Source of the DNA: Aliidongia dinghuensis
GTDB taxonomy: Bacteria > Pseudomonadota > Alphaproteobacteria > ATCC43930 > CGMCC-115725
Reading direction: 5' to 3'
DNA: 64,000 nucleotides
NCBI RefSeq assembly: GCF_014643535.1
Contig: NZ_BMJQ01000024.1
Span: 21,497 to 85,496 of the forward strand
The notes beneath the pieces are model-generated. The model made no database searches and was not told the DNA's origin. It was given only the letters and a program-made list of their open reading frames with translations. Position 1 is the first letter of the stretch. Every line of letters starts with the position of its first letter. Positions 8,802 to 16,985 of this stretch are shown one piece after another. The position numbers and the translations under genes are program-made.

Positions 8802-11110
8802 ACCGCGCCTTGATCGTCTGGCTGGCCGGGTTGGCGCTCTCGGTCGGCATCATCCTGCACACGCCCTTCACCACCGACATGTCGGCCTTCTTGCCGCGCT
8901 CGCCGGAACCGACCCAGCAGATCCTGGTCGACCAGCTGCGCGATGGCGTTGCCTCGCGCCTGATCCTCGTCGATTTCGAGGGGGCGCCGACGGCGACGCT
9001 CGCCGCCATCAGCAAGGCCGTGGCGGCTACGCTGCGTCGTGCGCCGGATTTCAGTCTGATCGACAATGGCGAGGGCGGCATTGGCCGCCCCGACCAGGAC
9101 TATATCTGGCGCAACCGCTATGTGCTCAGCGACGACGTCACGCCCGAGCGCTTCACCGCGGCGGGGCTGCATCAGGCGCTGCAGCAAGATCTGCAATTGC
9201 TGTCGTCCGGCATGGCGCCGCTTCTCAAAGGCAGCATCGGCCACGATCCGACCGGCGAGACCCTGGCTCTGGTGCGCCGGATGGCCGGCGAGGCGCAGCG
9301 GCAGATCCGCGAGGGCGTCTGGACGGCGCGGGACGGCACCCGTGCGCTGCTGTTAGCCCAGACCAGGGCGCCCGGTTTCGATATCGATGCCCAGGAGCAG
9401 GCGCTCGGCGCCATCCAGCACGCTTTCGCCGCGGCCCAGCGGTCAGTCGACGGCGGTGCCGCGGTGCGGCTGGTTGCGACGGGCCCGGGCGTGTTCGGCG
9501 TCAAGACGCGCGCCCAGATGAAGCACGACGTGTCGCTCTATTCGACCCTTGCGACATTGACCATCGTTGGGCTGCTGCTGGCGGTCTACCGCTCGCCGCG
9601 CATGCTGCTGCTGACCCTGGTGCCGGTCGTGTCCGGCGCACTTGCCGGCGTTGCGGCGGTCGGGGCCTGGTTCGGCTTCGTCCATGGCGTCACCGTCGGC
9701 TTCGGCGTGACCCTGATCGGCGAGGCGGTCGATTACGCGATTTATCTGTTCGCCCAGACCGATCCGGCCGAGGGGCCGTCAGGGACGCTGCGCCGGATCT
9801 GGCCGACCTTGCGCCTGGGCGTGCTGGTGTCGATCTGCGGCTTTGCGGCCATGCTGTTCTCGAGCTTCGTCGGCTTCGTTCAACTGGGCGTGTTCACCAT
9901 CGTCGGCCTGGCGGTGGCCCTCGCGGTCACGCGCTTCGTGCTGCCAAGCTTGGCCTCCCGCCGTTACACGGGGCTGCGCGAGGCGGCGTTTGCGCCGGCG
10001 CTGCTGCGGCTCGTCGGGCGCGCACCGAAACTGCGGCTCCCGCTCGCAGCCTTGGCGCTGGTCGCCCTGGGGTTGGTAGCCCTCCGCAGCAATGGCCTGT
10101 GGCAGGACGAGCTGTCGAGCATGAGTCCGGTCTCCGCCGCCGACCAGGCGATCGACCGCGACCTGCGCCGCGACGTCGGCGCGCCCGACGTGCGATACAT
10201 GGTCGTGGCCGAGGCCGATGATCAGGAAAGCCTGCTCGAGGCGTGCGAACGGGCGGCGGCGGGGCTGAAGCGGCTCATCCCGGCCGGCGTCCTGTCGGGC
10301 TATGATTCGCCCGACCGCTACCTGCCCAGCGCGGCGACGCAAGTCCGGCGCAAGGCGGCGGTGCCCGACCGGGCGACGTTGTCCGCCAACCTGGCGGCGG
10401 CGCTCGACGGCGTGCCGTTCCGGCCGGAGACGTTCACGCCGTTCCTCGAGGATGCCGCCGCTGCGCGCGAGGCGCCGCCGCTCACGCGCGCGGCGCTCGA
10501 CGGCACCCTCCTTTCGCTGAAGCTCGACGCGCTGCTGATCGACCACGCGGGACATTGGGTCGGCGTCATGCCGCTGCGCGACGTCTCAGATCCTGGTCGC
10601 ATCGCGGCGGCGCTCGAGGGCGTGCCCGGCGCGAAGCTGCTCGACCTCAAGGCGGAATCGGACCGGTTGCTGCACCGCTACCGGCAGGAGGCGCTGCTGC
10701 TGGGGATGTTCGGCTGCGGCGTGATCGCGGCCTTGCTGCTGGTGAGCTTCCGCGCCGTCGGCCCCGCCTTGGCCGTGCTGGCGCCGCTGGGCATCTCGGT
10801 CGTGCTGACCCTGGCGCTCCTGACGCTCGGCGGCCACCGGCTCTCGATCTTCAACCTGTTCGGTCTGCTGCTGGTCGTGGCGGTCGGGTCGAACTATTGC
10901 CTGTTCTTCCAGCGCGGCCATTTGACCGGAGCTGCCGGCCGGCGGACCGTCGCATCGCTGCTGCTGGCCAATATCTGCACCGTCGTGGGCTTCGGCGCCC
11001 TGTCGCTGTCGCGGATCCCGGTGCTGACCGGCATCGGCGGCACCGTTGCCATCGGCACGGCGCTGAGCCTGGTCGCCGCCGCGATCCTTACCCGGCCGGC
11101 GGCGTCGTGA
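8798..11110 (+). CDS. MMPL/RND-superfamily exporter of the aryl-polyene cluster
   Basis: This transporter of about 770 residues has the duplicated MMPL architecture: an N-terminal helix, a periplasmic domain (about 30-235), five or six helices (about 240-400), a second periplasmic domain (about 440-620) and a second helix bundle (about 625-765). Hydrophobic segments such as LFGLLLVVAVGSNYCLFF resemble the RND proton-relay helices. It is predicted to move the lipid-linked aryl polyene across or out of the inner membrane and hand it to the LolA-like protein encoded just upstream. The GTG at 8798 overlaps the LolA stop by four bases, and the stop overlaps the following ATG. Size and neighbours fit the cluster's MMPL exporter. 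Confidence 0.86.
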   Translation: MNRALIVWLAGLALSVGIILHTPFTTDMSAFLPRSPEPTQQILVDQLRDGVASRLILVDFEGAPTATLAAISKAVAATLRRAPDFSLIDNGEGGIGRPDQDYIWRNRYVLSDDVTPERFTAAGLHQALQQDLQLLSSGMAPLLKGSIGHDPTGETLALVRRMAGEAQRQIREGVWTARDGTRALLLAQTRAPGFDIDAQEQALGAIQHAFAAAQRSVDGGAAVRLVATGPGVFGVKTRAQMKHDVSLYSTLATLTIVGLLLAVYRSPRMLLLTLVPVVSGALAGVAAVGAWFGFVHGVTVGFGVTLIGEAVDYAIYLFAQTDPAEGPSGTLRRIWPTLRLGVLVSICGFAAMLFSSFVGFVQLGVFTIVGLAVALAVTRFVLPSLASRRYTGLREAAFAPALLRLVGRAPKLRLPLAALALVALGLVALRSNGLWQDELSSMSPVSAADQAIDRDLRRDVGAPDVRYMVVAEADDQESLLEACERAAAGLKRLIPAGVLSGYDSPDRYLPSAATQVRRKAAVPDRATLSANLAAALDGVPFRPETFTPFLEDAAAAREAPPLTRAALDGTLLSLKLDALLIDHAGHWVGVMPLRDVSDPGRIAAALEGVPGAKLLDLKAESDRLLHRYRQEALLLGMFGCGVIAALLLVSFRAVGPALAVLAPLGISVVLTLALLTLGGHRLSIFNLFGLLLVVAVGSNYCLFFQRGHLTGAAGRRTVASLLLANICTVVGFGALSLSRIPVLTGIGGTVAIGTALSLVAAAILTRPAAS

Positions 11111-11733
11111 TGCGGGTGGTCGCGGACAGGCCTCCGACCGGGCAGCGGCCGCTGCTGATCATGCTGCCCGGTGCCGACATGCGTGCGGAGGACTTCCGGA
11201 CCCACGGCTTTTTCGACGCCGTGCGCGCGGCCGGCCGGCCGGTCGACATGATCGCGGTCGAGACCGGCATGGAATGCTATCTCGACGGCGTTACCGTCCC
11301 GCAGCTGCATGCGCTCGTCCCGCCGCGGCCGGTCTGGCTGATCGGGATTTCGCTGGGTGGCATGGGCGCGCTGCTCTATGCCCGGGCCCATCCGGAGCGG
11401 GTCGCCGGCGTCGTCGTGCTGGCGCCCTTCATTGGTACGCGCGGTCTCGTCGCCCAGGTCGAGCGGGCGGGGGGCCTGCGGCATTGGCGTTCGCCGCCGG
11501 ACGAGGCCATGACCGACGAACGCCGGCTGCTTGCGTGGCTTGGCGCCGGAGCCTTGCCGGACATCCATCTCGGCTACGGCACCGAGGACCGCTTCGCCGC
11601 CGCCCATCGCCTGCTGGCCGAGATCCTGCCGCCGGAACGCGTGCTGACGGCGCCCGGCGGTCACGACTGGCCGACCTGGTCCCGCTTGTGGCAGGACATA
11701 CTCGCAACTTCAGCGTTCGGAGCGCTCGCGTGA
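11110..11733 (+). CDS. Alpha/beta hydrolase
   Basis: This 207-residue alpha/beta-hydrolase-fold protein has a nucleophile elbow GISLGGM (Ser81), an oxyanion-loop region MLPGAD near residue 18, and a likely triad completed by Asp160 (GTEDRF) and His185 (GGHDW). It could act as a thioesterase or esterase in the aryl-polyene operon, for example releasing the chain or editing the carrier. This is inferred from position, because aryl-polyene clusters often contain a thioesterase and none of the hotdog thioesterase type is seen here. The ATG at 11110 shares its A with the preceding stop (TGATG), and the stop overlaps the next GTG. Confidence 0.75.
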   Translation: MRVVADRPPTGQRPLLIMLPGADMRAEDFRTHGFFDAVRAAGRPVDMIAVETGMECYLDGVTVPQLHALVPPRPVWLIGISLGGMGALLYARAHPERVAGVVVLAPFIGTRGLVAQVERAGGLRHWRSPPDEAMTDERRLLAWLGAGALPDIHLGYGTEDRFAAAHRLLAEILPPERVLTAPGGHDWPTWSRLWQDILATSAFGALA

Positions 11734-13058
11734 ACGAGACGATCAGCCCTCTTGTGCGCCGTGCGATCCGGCGTGCCGGCGTCGCCGGCCTGGCGTTGGC
11801 GACGGCCGGCTGCGCCACGGCGCCGCTCTTCGCACCGCCGCCTGCGACCGCGAGCGAGGAACAGATCTACACCCGGCTCTACCCTACCTATGCGGAAATC
11901 TGCGCCGTATCGCAGCTCGGCAAGAAATCCGGTTTCGGCGCCGAGATCAGCAGTGGCATCGGCGGCCATGCGGTACTCTATCTGAACGGTGTCTGCCGCA
12001 AGCGGGACGTCGATTATCCGGTCCTCGCCATGTGCGACGAGACCAACGACCCGGCCGACGGCGTCGGCCTCAGCGTCAACGCCCATTACCAGAATGCCGA
12101 ATGGGTCGCCGTCGAGGGGCGGAAGTTCTTCTTCGACGGCGATCTCGGGCCGGGCGAGCCGCTGACGAAGGCGGCCTATCGCCGGACCCAGTCCGAAGCC
12201 TTGGCCAAGGGCGTCTTCAAGGGCGTGACCTTCCACGACGAAGTCTATGAGGACATGGCGCCGGGCTTCACGCCGGCGACGTATCAATACGAGATGTCGG
12301 TTGCGACCGACTATGCCATCACCTTCGGCCGCAACCGCTATTGCGCCCGCGTTCCGCTAGACCGGGCGCAGATGCAGATCATCGTCGGCTATCTGAACGA
12401 GCAGAACGCGCCCTATCGCGCCGGCGAGGTGTTCGATTGGAACCTCTTCGAGCACAACTGCGCCCATCTCAATCACAATGCCCTTGCCGCCGCCGACATC
12501 TGGGACGAGTGGGAGACCGATCGCTTCATCCTGGTCTCGCTGTTCGATTTCCCGGTGCCGAAGAACGAGTTCGTCAATCTGATGCGGCGAACCAACGACC
12601 TGCCGATCGACGACCTGGTGGCGCTCTATCGCGATGAGGCCGCCCGCCGCCTGCTGCTGAAGCGTGGGCGATTGCCGACTGAGCCGGGCGCGCTCTTGGA
12701 TCTGGGCACCATCCCACGGCAAAACGAGGTCTATGATCCGGATTCGCGCATCATCTTCTATGACGAGCCGATCACCGGCAGGTACGAACAGCATTTTCGC
12801 GAGATCCTGAGCCAGCCTCGCTATTTCCGGCTGCGCGACAACCTCGCCTATTTCGCCGGGCTTTATGCCAAGATCGAGACCGGACGACGGCCGGTCGAGG
12901 CCTATCTTGCCGATCATCCCGATTGGGACGCCGACAGGCAGGCCGACTTCCGCCAGTTCTATGCGGCGTATTTCACCTATGTCGATCGGGAGTCGAAGAC
13001 CGTCGCCCGGGATCTCGCGGCGCTCGACGCCAAATCTCCAATGCCGGGACAGTCGTGA
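11730..13058 (+). CDS. Lipoprotein of unknown function with an HNC motif, in the pigment operon
   Basis: This 442-residue protein was not recognised with confidence. It begins with a basic stretch and a hydrophobic segment ending in LATAGC, a good lipobox, so Cys27 is probably lipidated and the protein sits in the outer membrane or periplasm. The mature part has several Cys residues, a Gly-rich GIGGHAVLYLNG block and, near residues 242-252, LFEHNCAHLNHN. This resembles the Asn-Cys signatures of papain-like proteins such as DUF4105 or LRAT families, with the earlier GGHA as a possible His. A papain-like hydrolase or acyltransferase is therefore possible but unproven. It is translationally coupled on both sides (GTGA overlaps) inside the aryl-polyene operon, where reference clusters usually carry a small DUF3261 lipoprotein instead. 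Confidence 0.6.
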   Translation: MNETISPLVRRAIRRAGVAGLALATAGCATAPLFAPPPATASEEQIYTRLYPTYAEICAVSQLGKKSGFGAEISSGIGGHAVLYLNGVCRKRDVDYPVLAMCDETNDPADGVGLSVNAHYQNAEWVAVEGRKFFFDGDLGPGEPLTKAAYRRTQSEALAKGVFKGVTFHDEVYEDMAPGFTPATYQYEMSVATDYAITFGRNRYCARVPLDRAQMQIIVGYLNEQNAPYRAGEVFDWNLFEHNCAHLNHNALAAADIWDEWETDRFILVSLFDFPVPKNEFVNLMRRTNDLPIDDLVALYRDEAARRLLLKRGRLPTEPGALLDLGTIPRQNEVYDPDSRIIFYDEPITGRYEQHFREILSQPRYFRLRDNLAYFAGLYAKIETGRRPVEAYLADHPDWDADRQADFRQFYAAYFTYVDRESKTVARDLAALDAKSPMPGQS

Positions 13059-14239
13059 CGTCTTTTGTTCTCAGCCACTTTGCTCTCGCCTCGCCCTTGG
13101 GCGCCGGCCGTGCCGAAACCGTCGCCGCACTCCACGACGGACGCGGCGGTCTCAGCCCCTGCGCGTTCGAGACCGTACGGATCCCGACTCACATCGGTGA
13201 GGTCGACGGGCTCGATCGGCCGGTCGCCGGCGGGCTCGCGGATTATGATTGCCGCAACAACCGACTGGCGCTGATGGCGCTGGAGCAAGACGGCTTCATC
13301 GATGCCGTGGCCGGTGCCCGCAAGCGCTATGGCGCGCATCGGATCGGCCTGTTCGCCGGTACCAGCACAGCCGGCATCCTCGAAACCGAACTGCTGTTCC
13401 GCCGCCGCGACCCGGTGACCGGCGCCTTGCCGGCGGATTTCCATTACGCCCAGACCCACAATACCTACTCGGTCGCCGATTTCGCGCAGCGGGTGCTGGG
13501 CCTCGCCGGACCGGCCTTCGTCGTGTCGGCCGCCTGCGCCTCGACGGCGAAGGCGTTCGGCAATGCCGCGCGCATGATCGCGCTCGGCCTGTGCGATGCT
13601 GCGGTCGTTGGCGGCGCCGACAGCCTGTGCCTGACCACGCTCTATGGCTTCCATTCCTTGCAACTGACCGCCGAGGGGCCGTGCCGGCCGTTCGATGCGT
13701 CGCGGAGCGGCATCTCGATCGGCGAGGCCGCCGGCTTCGCGCTCCTCGAGCGGGCCGAACGTGCTCCGGGGGCGATTTCCCTGCTGGGCATCGGCGAGAG
13801 CAGCGATGCCCACCACATGTCGAGTCCGCATCCGGAAGGCTTGGGCGCGCGGATGGCGATGGAAAGGGCGCTGGCCGCAGCGGGCCTGGCGCCGGAGGAC
13901 ATCGACTATATCAATCTGCACGGCACCGCGACCCGCGTCGGCGACGCGGCCGAGGACCAGGCGATCTGGGGCCTCTTCGGCGACCGGACGCCGTGCAATT
14001 CGACCAAGGGCCAGACCGGCCATACACTGGGCGCCTCGGGCATCCTGGAGACGATCATCGCGGCGCTCTGCCTCGACGAGGGCTTCATTCCATCGAGCCC
14101 GACGACCGAGCGGCTCGACCCGACTTTACGCTGCCGTTATCTGATTCAAGGCACCGACCGGCCGCTTCGCCGGGTCATGAGCAATTCCTTCGGCTTCGGC
14201 GGCAGCAATTGCAGCGTGATCCTGGGGGCCGCACCGTGA
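13055..14239 (+). CDS. Beta-ketoacyl-ACP synthase (aryl-polyene elongating ketosynthase)
   Basis: This 394-residue thiolase-fold ketosynthase has the full Cys-His-His set: Cys161 in SAACASTAKA, His289 in NLHGTATRVGD and His323 in KGQTGHTLGAS, plus the C-terminal NSFGFGGSNCSVIL signature. It condenses malonyl-ACP with the growing aryl-polyene chain. It is followed directly by a chain-length-factor-like gene (four-base GTGA overlap); in characterised APE systems the equivalent pair forms the elongating heterodimer. FabF/FabB of primary metabolism are close relatives, but the operon makes a pigment role much more likely. The GTG start at 13055 overlaps the lipoprotein stop. Confidence 0.9.
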   Translation: MTSFVLSHFALASPLGAGRAETVAALHDGRGGLSPCAFETVRIPTHIGEVDGLDRPVAGGLADYDCRNNRLALMALEQDGFIDAVAGARKRYGAHRIGLFAGTSTAGILETELLFRRRDPVTGALPADFHYAQTHNTYSVADFAQRVLGLAGPAFVVSAACASTAKAFGNAARMIALGLCDAAVVGGADSLCLTTLYGFHSLQLTAEGPCRPFDASRSGISIGEAAGFALLERAERAPGAISLLGIGESSDAHHMSSPHPEGLGARMAMERALAAAGLAPEDIDYINLHGTATRVGDAAEDQAIWGLFGDRTPCNSTKGQTGHTLGASGILETIIAALCLDEGFIPSSPTTERLDPTLRCRYLIQGTDRPLRRVMSNSFGFGGSNCSVILGAAP

Positions 14240-15024
14240 AGCTGTTCGTCGACGGCATCGGCCTGTGCGGGCCTGGCCTCGCCGATTGGGTCCAGGGGGC
14301 TCCGATCCTGGCCGGCAGCGCGATGTACCATCCCGCTCCCGTGACATTGGTGCCGAGCGAGCTGCTGCCGCCGGCCGAGCGGCGGCGCATGACCGAGACG
14401 GTGAAACTGGCGCTGGCGGTCGGCAGCGAGGCAGTCGCCCGGTCGGAACGCCAGGCGGAGGCGCTGCCCTCGGTCTTCACCTCGTCCGGTGGCGACGGAG
14501 CGACCATCACCGACATCCTGGAGATTCTGGCGTCGGAGGAGCGCGGGGTCTCGCCGACCCGCTTCCACAACTCGGTCCATAACGCGCCGTCCGGCTATTG
14601 GAGCATCGCGACCCATTCGCGCGAATCCTCGACCAGCCTGTGCGCCCATGATTTCAGCTTCGCCGCCGGCCTCCTCGAGGCGGCGAGCCTGGCGACGAGC
14701 GAGACCAAGCCGGTCCTGCTGGTCGCCTATGACCTCCCTTATCCGGCGGCGCTGCACGCGGCGCGGCCCATTCAGTCGATCTTCGGCACGGCCCTGCTGC
14801 TGTCGCCGGCGCGAGAGAGCCGGAGCTTGGCGACGCTCACCCTGTCGCTCGATCGCGAGGCCGCCGAGACGACCATGCCGGATCCGGCGCTCGAAGCCTT
14901 GCGCATCGGCAATCCCGCGGCCCGCGCGCTGCCGGTGCTGGCGGCGCTGGCCGGCGGGGCTCCGCGCCGGGTCACCCTGGCGCTGATGGCCGGCAACCGC
15001 TTGACGCTCGAGGTGGCACCGTGA
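14236..15024 (+). CDS. Beta-ketoacyl synthase chain-length-factor-like protein (ApeC-type)
   Basis: This 262-residue protein is only about two thirds the length of a ketosynthase. It has the N-terminal half of the fold with TSSGGDGATITDILE, the RFHNSVHNAPSGYWSIAT block, and SLCAHDFSFAAGLLEAA where an active ketosynthase would carry the ACASS-type nucleophile motif. No second-half His motifs are present, so it is predicted to be catalytically inactive and to act as partner of the upstream ketosynthase, setting chain length. This is the established arrangement of the ApeO-ApeC pair. It is coupled by overlapping start and stop codons on both sides. Confidence 0.85.
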   Translation: MKLFVDGIGLCGPGLADWVQGAPILAGSAMYHPAPVTLVPSELLPPAERRRMTETVKLALAVGSEAVARSERQAEALPSVFTSSGGDGATITDILEILASEERGVSPTRFHNSVHNAPSGYWSIATHSRESSTSLCAHDFSFAAGLLEAASLATSETKPVLLVAYDLPYPAALHAARPIQSIFGTALLLSPARESRSLATLTLSLDREAAETTMPDPALEALRIGNPAARALPVLAALAGGAPRRVTLALMAGNRLTLEVAP

Positions 15025-15455
15025 TCGGCCGGGCGCAGATCGAGGCGCTCATCCCCCATGCCGGCCGCATGTGCCTGCTGGATCGGATCGAAGCTTGGGA
15101 CGCGCGCACGATTCGCTGCCGGGCAACGAGCCATCGCGATTCCGCCAATCCGCTGGCGGTCAACGGACGGCTCGGAGCGGCGTGCGGCGTCGAATATGCC
15201 GCGCAGGCAATGGCGCTGCACGGCGGCTTGACCGGGGCGGTGGGCGGCCGTCCCCGCGCGGGCTATCTCGCCAGCCTGCGCGCGCTGTCGCTCAAGGTCG
15301 AGCGGCTCGACGGTCTCGCGGGCGACCTCATCGTCGAGGCCGAACGGCTGGCGGGCGAAGGGGCGAGCGTGTCCTACGGCTTCAGCGTCAGTCATGACGG
15401 CATCGTGCTGCTGAGCGGGCGTGCCGCGGTCATCCTGGAGGGAAAAGCGACATGA
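15021..15455 (+). CDS. ApeP-like 3-hydroxyacyl-ACP dehydratase (hotdog fold)
   Basis: This 144-residue hotdog protein has an N-terminal PHAGRMCLLDRIEAW block (candidate catalytic His13) and a helix with GVEYAAQAMALHGG (candidate acidic residue Glu58). Both are characteristic of the ApeP/FabA-like dehydratases of aryl-polyene clusters. It probably dehydrates the beta-hydroxy intermediate made by the adjacent FabG-like reductase; together with the FabZ-like gene at 7023 the cluster has two dehydratases, as in known APE loci. The GTG at 15021 overlaps the previous stop (GTGA), and its stop overlaps the reductase ATG. Confidence 0.84.
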   Translation: MIGRAQIEALIPHAGRMCLLDRIEAWDARTIRCRATSHRDSANPLAVNGRLGAACGVEYAAQAMALHGGLTGAVGGRPRAGYLASLRALSLKVERLDGLAGDLIVEAERLAGEGASVSYGFSVSHDGIVLLSGRAAVILEGKAT

Positions 15456-16165
15456 AGCGGGCGCTCGTCACCGGCGGCAGCGGCGATATCGGGTCCGCCA
15501 TCTGCCGCAAGCTCGCCGCGGACGGCGCGCATGTCGTCGTCCATGCCAACCGGAACCTGGACCAGGCCGAGGCGGTCGCCGAAGCCATCCGGGCCGCCGG
15601 AGGGGCAGCCGAAGCCGTGCAGTTCGACGTGACCGATGCCGACAGGACGGCTGCGGCGCTCGAGCGCTTGGCGGGTCCGATCCAGATCCTGGTCAACAAT
15701 GCCGGCATCCACGAGGACGTGGTGATGCCGGGCATGCGGCGCGACCAATGGTCGAGCGTGATCGACGTCACGCTCAACGGCTTCTTCAACGTGACGCAGC
15801 CGCTGTTGATGGCGATGATGGCGACGCGCTGGGGGCGCATCGTCAACCTGTCCTCGGTCTCGGCCCTGGTCGGCAATCGCGGCCAGACCAACTATGCGGC
15901 CGCCAAGAGCGGCCTGCACGGCGCCACCAAGTCGCTGTCGCTGGAACTGGCCAGCCGCGGCATCACCGTGAATGCGGTGGCGCCCGGCATCATCCAGTCC
16001 AAGATGACCGAAGGCAGCTTCGACAAGGAGGCGATCGGCCGGCTGGTGCCGATGAAGCGGGCCGGTACGGCCGACGAGGTCGCGGACCTGGTGGCCTTCC
16101 TGGCGTCGGACCGGGCCAGCTACATCAGCGGCCAGATCATCTCGATCAACGGCGGGATGATTTGA
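15452..16165 (+). CDS. 3-oxoacyl-ACP reductase (FabG-like, aryl-polyene cluster)
   Basis: This 237-residue short-chain dehydrogenase/reductase has the NAD(P)-binding GGSGDIGSA turn (residues 8-16), the NNAG motif (82-85) and the catalytic Ser135/Tyr148/Lys152 set in NLSSVS...GQTNYAAAKSG. It would reduce the beta-keto group after each condensation using NADPH. It is the last gene of the plus-strand pigment operon. The C-terminal GQIISINGGMI matches FabG-type reductases. The last 20 coding bases overlap the 3' end of the convergent glycosyltransferase gene, so two stop codons are interleaved on opposite strands. Confidence 0.9.
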   Translation: MKRALVTGGSGDIGSAICRKLAADGAHVVVHANRNLDQAEAVAEAIRAAGGAAEAVQFDVTDADRTAAALERLAGPIQILVNNAGIHEDVVMPGMRRDQWSSVIDVTLNGFFNVTQPLLMAMMATRWGRIVNLSSVSALVGNRGQTNYAAAKSGLHGATKSLSLELASRGITVNAVAPGIIQSKMTEGSFDKEAIGRLVPMKRAGTADEVADLVAFLASDRASYISGQIISINGGMI

Positions 16166-16976
16166 GCCGGTGGGCCAGCAGCAATGGCAGGCGGACGAGA
16201 AGGCTCGCCAGCAGCCGCAGGTGCATGCAGGTCAGCAGGGCATTGTCCCGTCCATAGCGGAAGTGCGAGACACCGCCCTCGTCCGGCGTGAAGTAGCGCA
16301 CGGGGGCGGGCAGGCTGATCGGGTTGAAGCCGCTCCAGCACAGGCGCACGGCAGCCTCCGCGTCGAAATCGAAGCGTCGCATCCAGCGATGCGCCTCCAT
16401 CACCCGGCGCAGAGCGGCGACCGGATAGACCCGGAAGCCGAACAGCGAATCGAAACCGCCGCTCCAGAGCGTCTCGACATCGGTGCACCAGTTCGAGAGC
16501 TTGCGGCCCAGTACCCGAATGCGGGGCGCGGTGTCGTCGAAGATCGGACGCCCCAGGATCAGGCTTCGAGGATTGTTGCGCGAGGCGGCGATGAAATCGG
16601 GAATGAGGGCCGCCGGATGCTGGCCGTCGGCGTCCATGGTCAGCGCGTGGGTAAAGCCCGCCGCCTCGGCCAGGCGGATACCGTGCAGGATCGCCGCACC
16701 CTTGCCTTCGTTTCGGGCGAGCGTCAGCAGGCGGATCGCGGGGTCTTCCGCGGCGAGACGCGCCAGGCTCTTGTCGCTGCCGTCGGTGCTGCCGTCGATC
16801 ACGACCCAGACCGGTGCCCAGAAGCGCCGCGCCTCGCGCACGGTCTCGACCAGCTTCGGACCGGAATTGTAGCTGGGGATCAGCACCAGGTGCGTGCGTG
16901 CGATCGAGGGAGTGGCGGCAACGCGCGGTGCTGCCGGCGGGGCCGGGCGCATTGCCGTTTCGAAATCGAGACCCAT
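16146..16976 (-). CDS. Family 2 glycosyltransferase
   Basis: This 276-residue GT-A fold enzyme has the nucleotide-binding strand LVLIPSYNSG, a GSTDGS loop, GKGAAILHG, and the metal-binding DXD-like DADGQHP (about residues 114-120). It resembles the dolichol-phosphate mannosyltransferase-like group. Two weakly hydrophobic C-terminal segments (about 245-270) could anchor it to the membrane. Beside an aryl-polyene operon it probably glycosylates the pigment lipid; in many APE clusters the glycosyltransferase is fused to the acyltransferase that here is separate at 7322-8227. It is transcribed behind the flavoprotein gene (nine bases apart), and its end overlaps the end of the reductase on the other strand. 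The acceptor is inferred. Confidence 0.85.
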   Translation of the reverse strand: MGLDFETAMRPAPPAAPRVAATPSIARTHLVLIPSYNSGPKLVETVREARRFWAPVWVVIDGSTDGSDKSLARLAAEDPAIRLLTLARNEGKGAAILHGIRLAEAAGFTHALTMDADGQHPAALIPDFIAASRNNPRSLILGRPIFDDTAPRIRVLGRKLSNWCTDVETLWSGGFDSLFGFRVYPVAALRRVMEAHRWMRRFDFDAEAAVRLCWSGFNPISLPAPVRYFTPDEGGVSHFRYGRDNALLTCMHLRLLASLLVRLPLLLAHRLKSSRR

Positions 16977-16985
16977 GGCCGAGGA

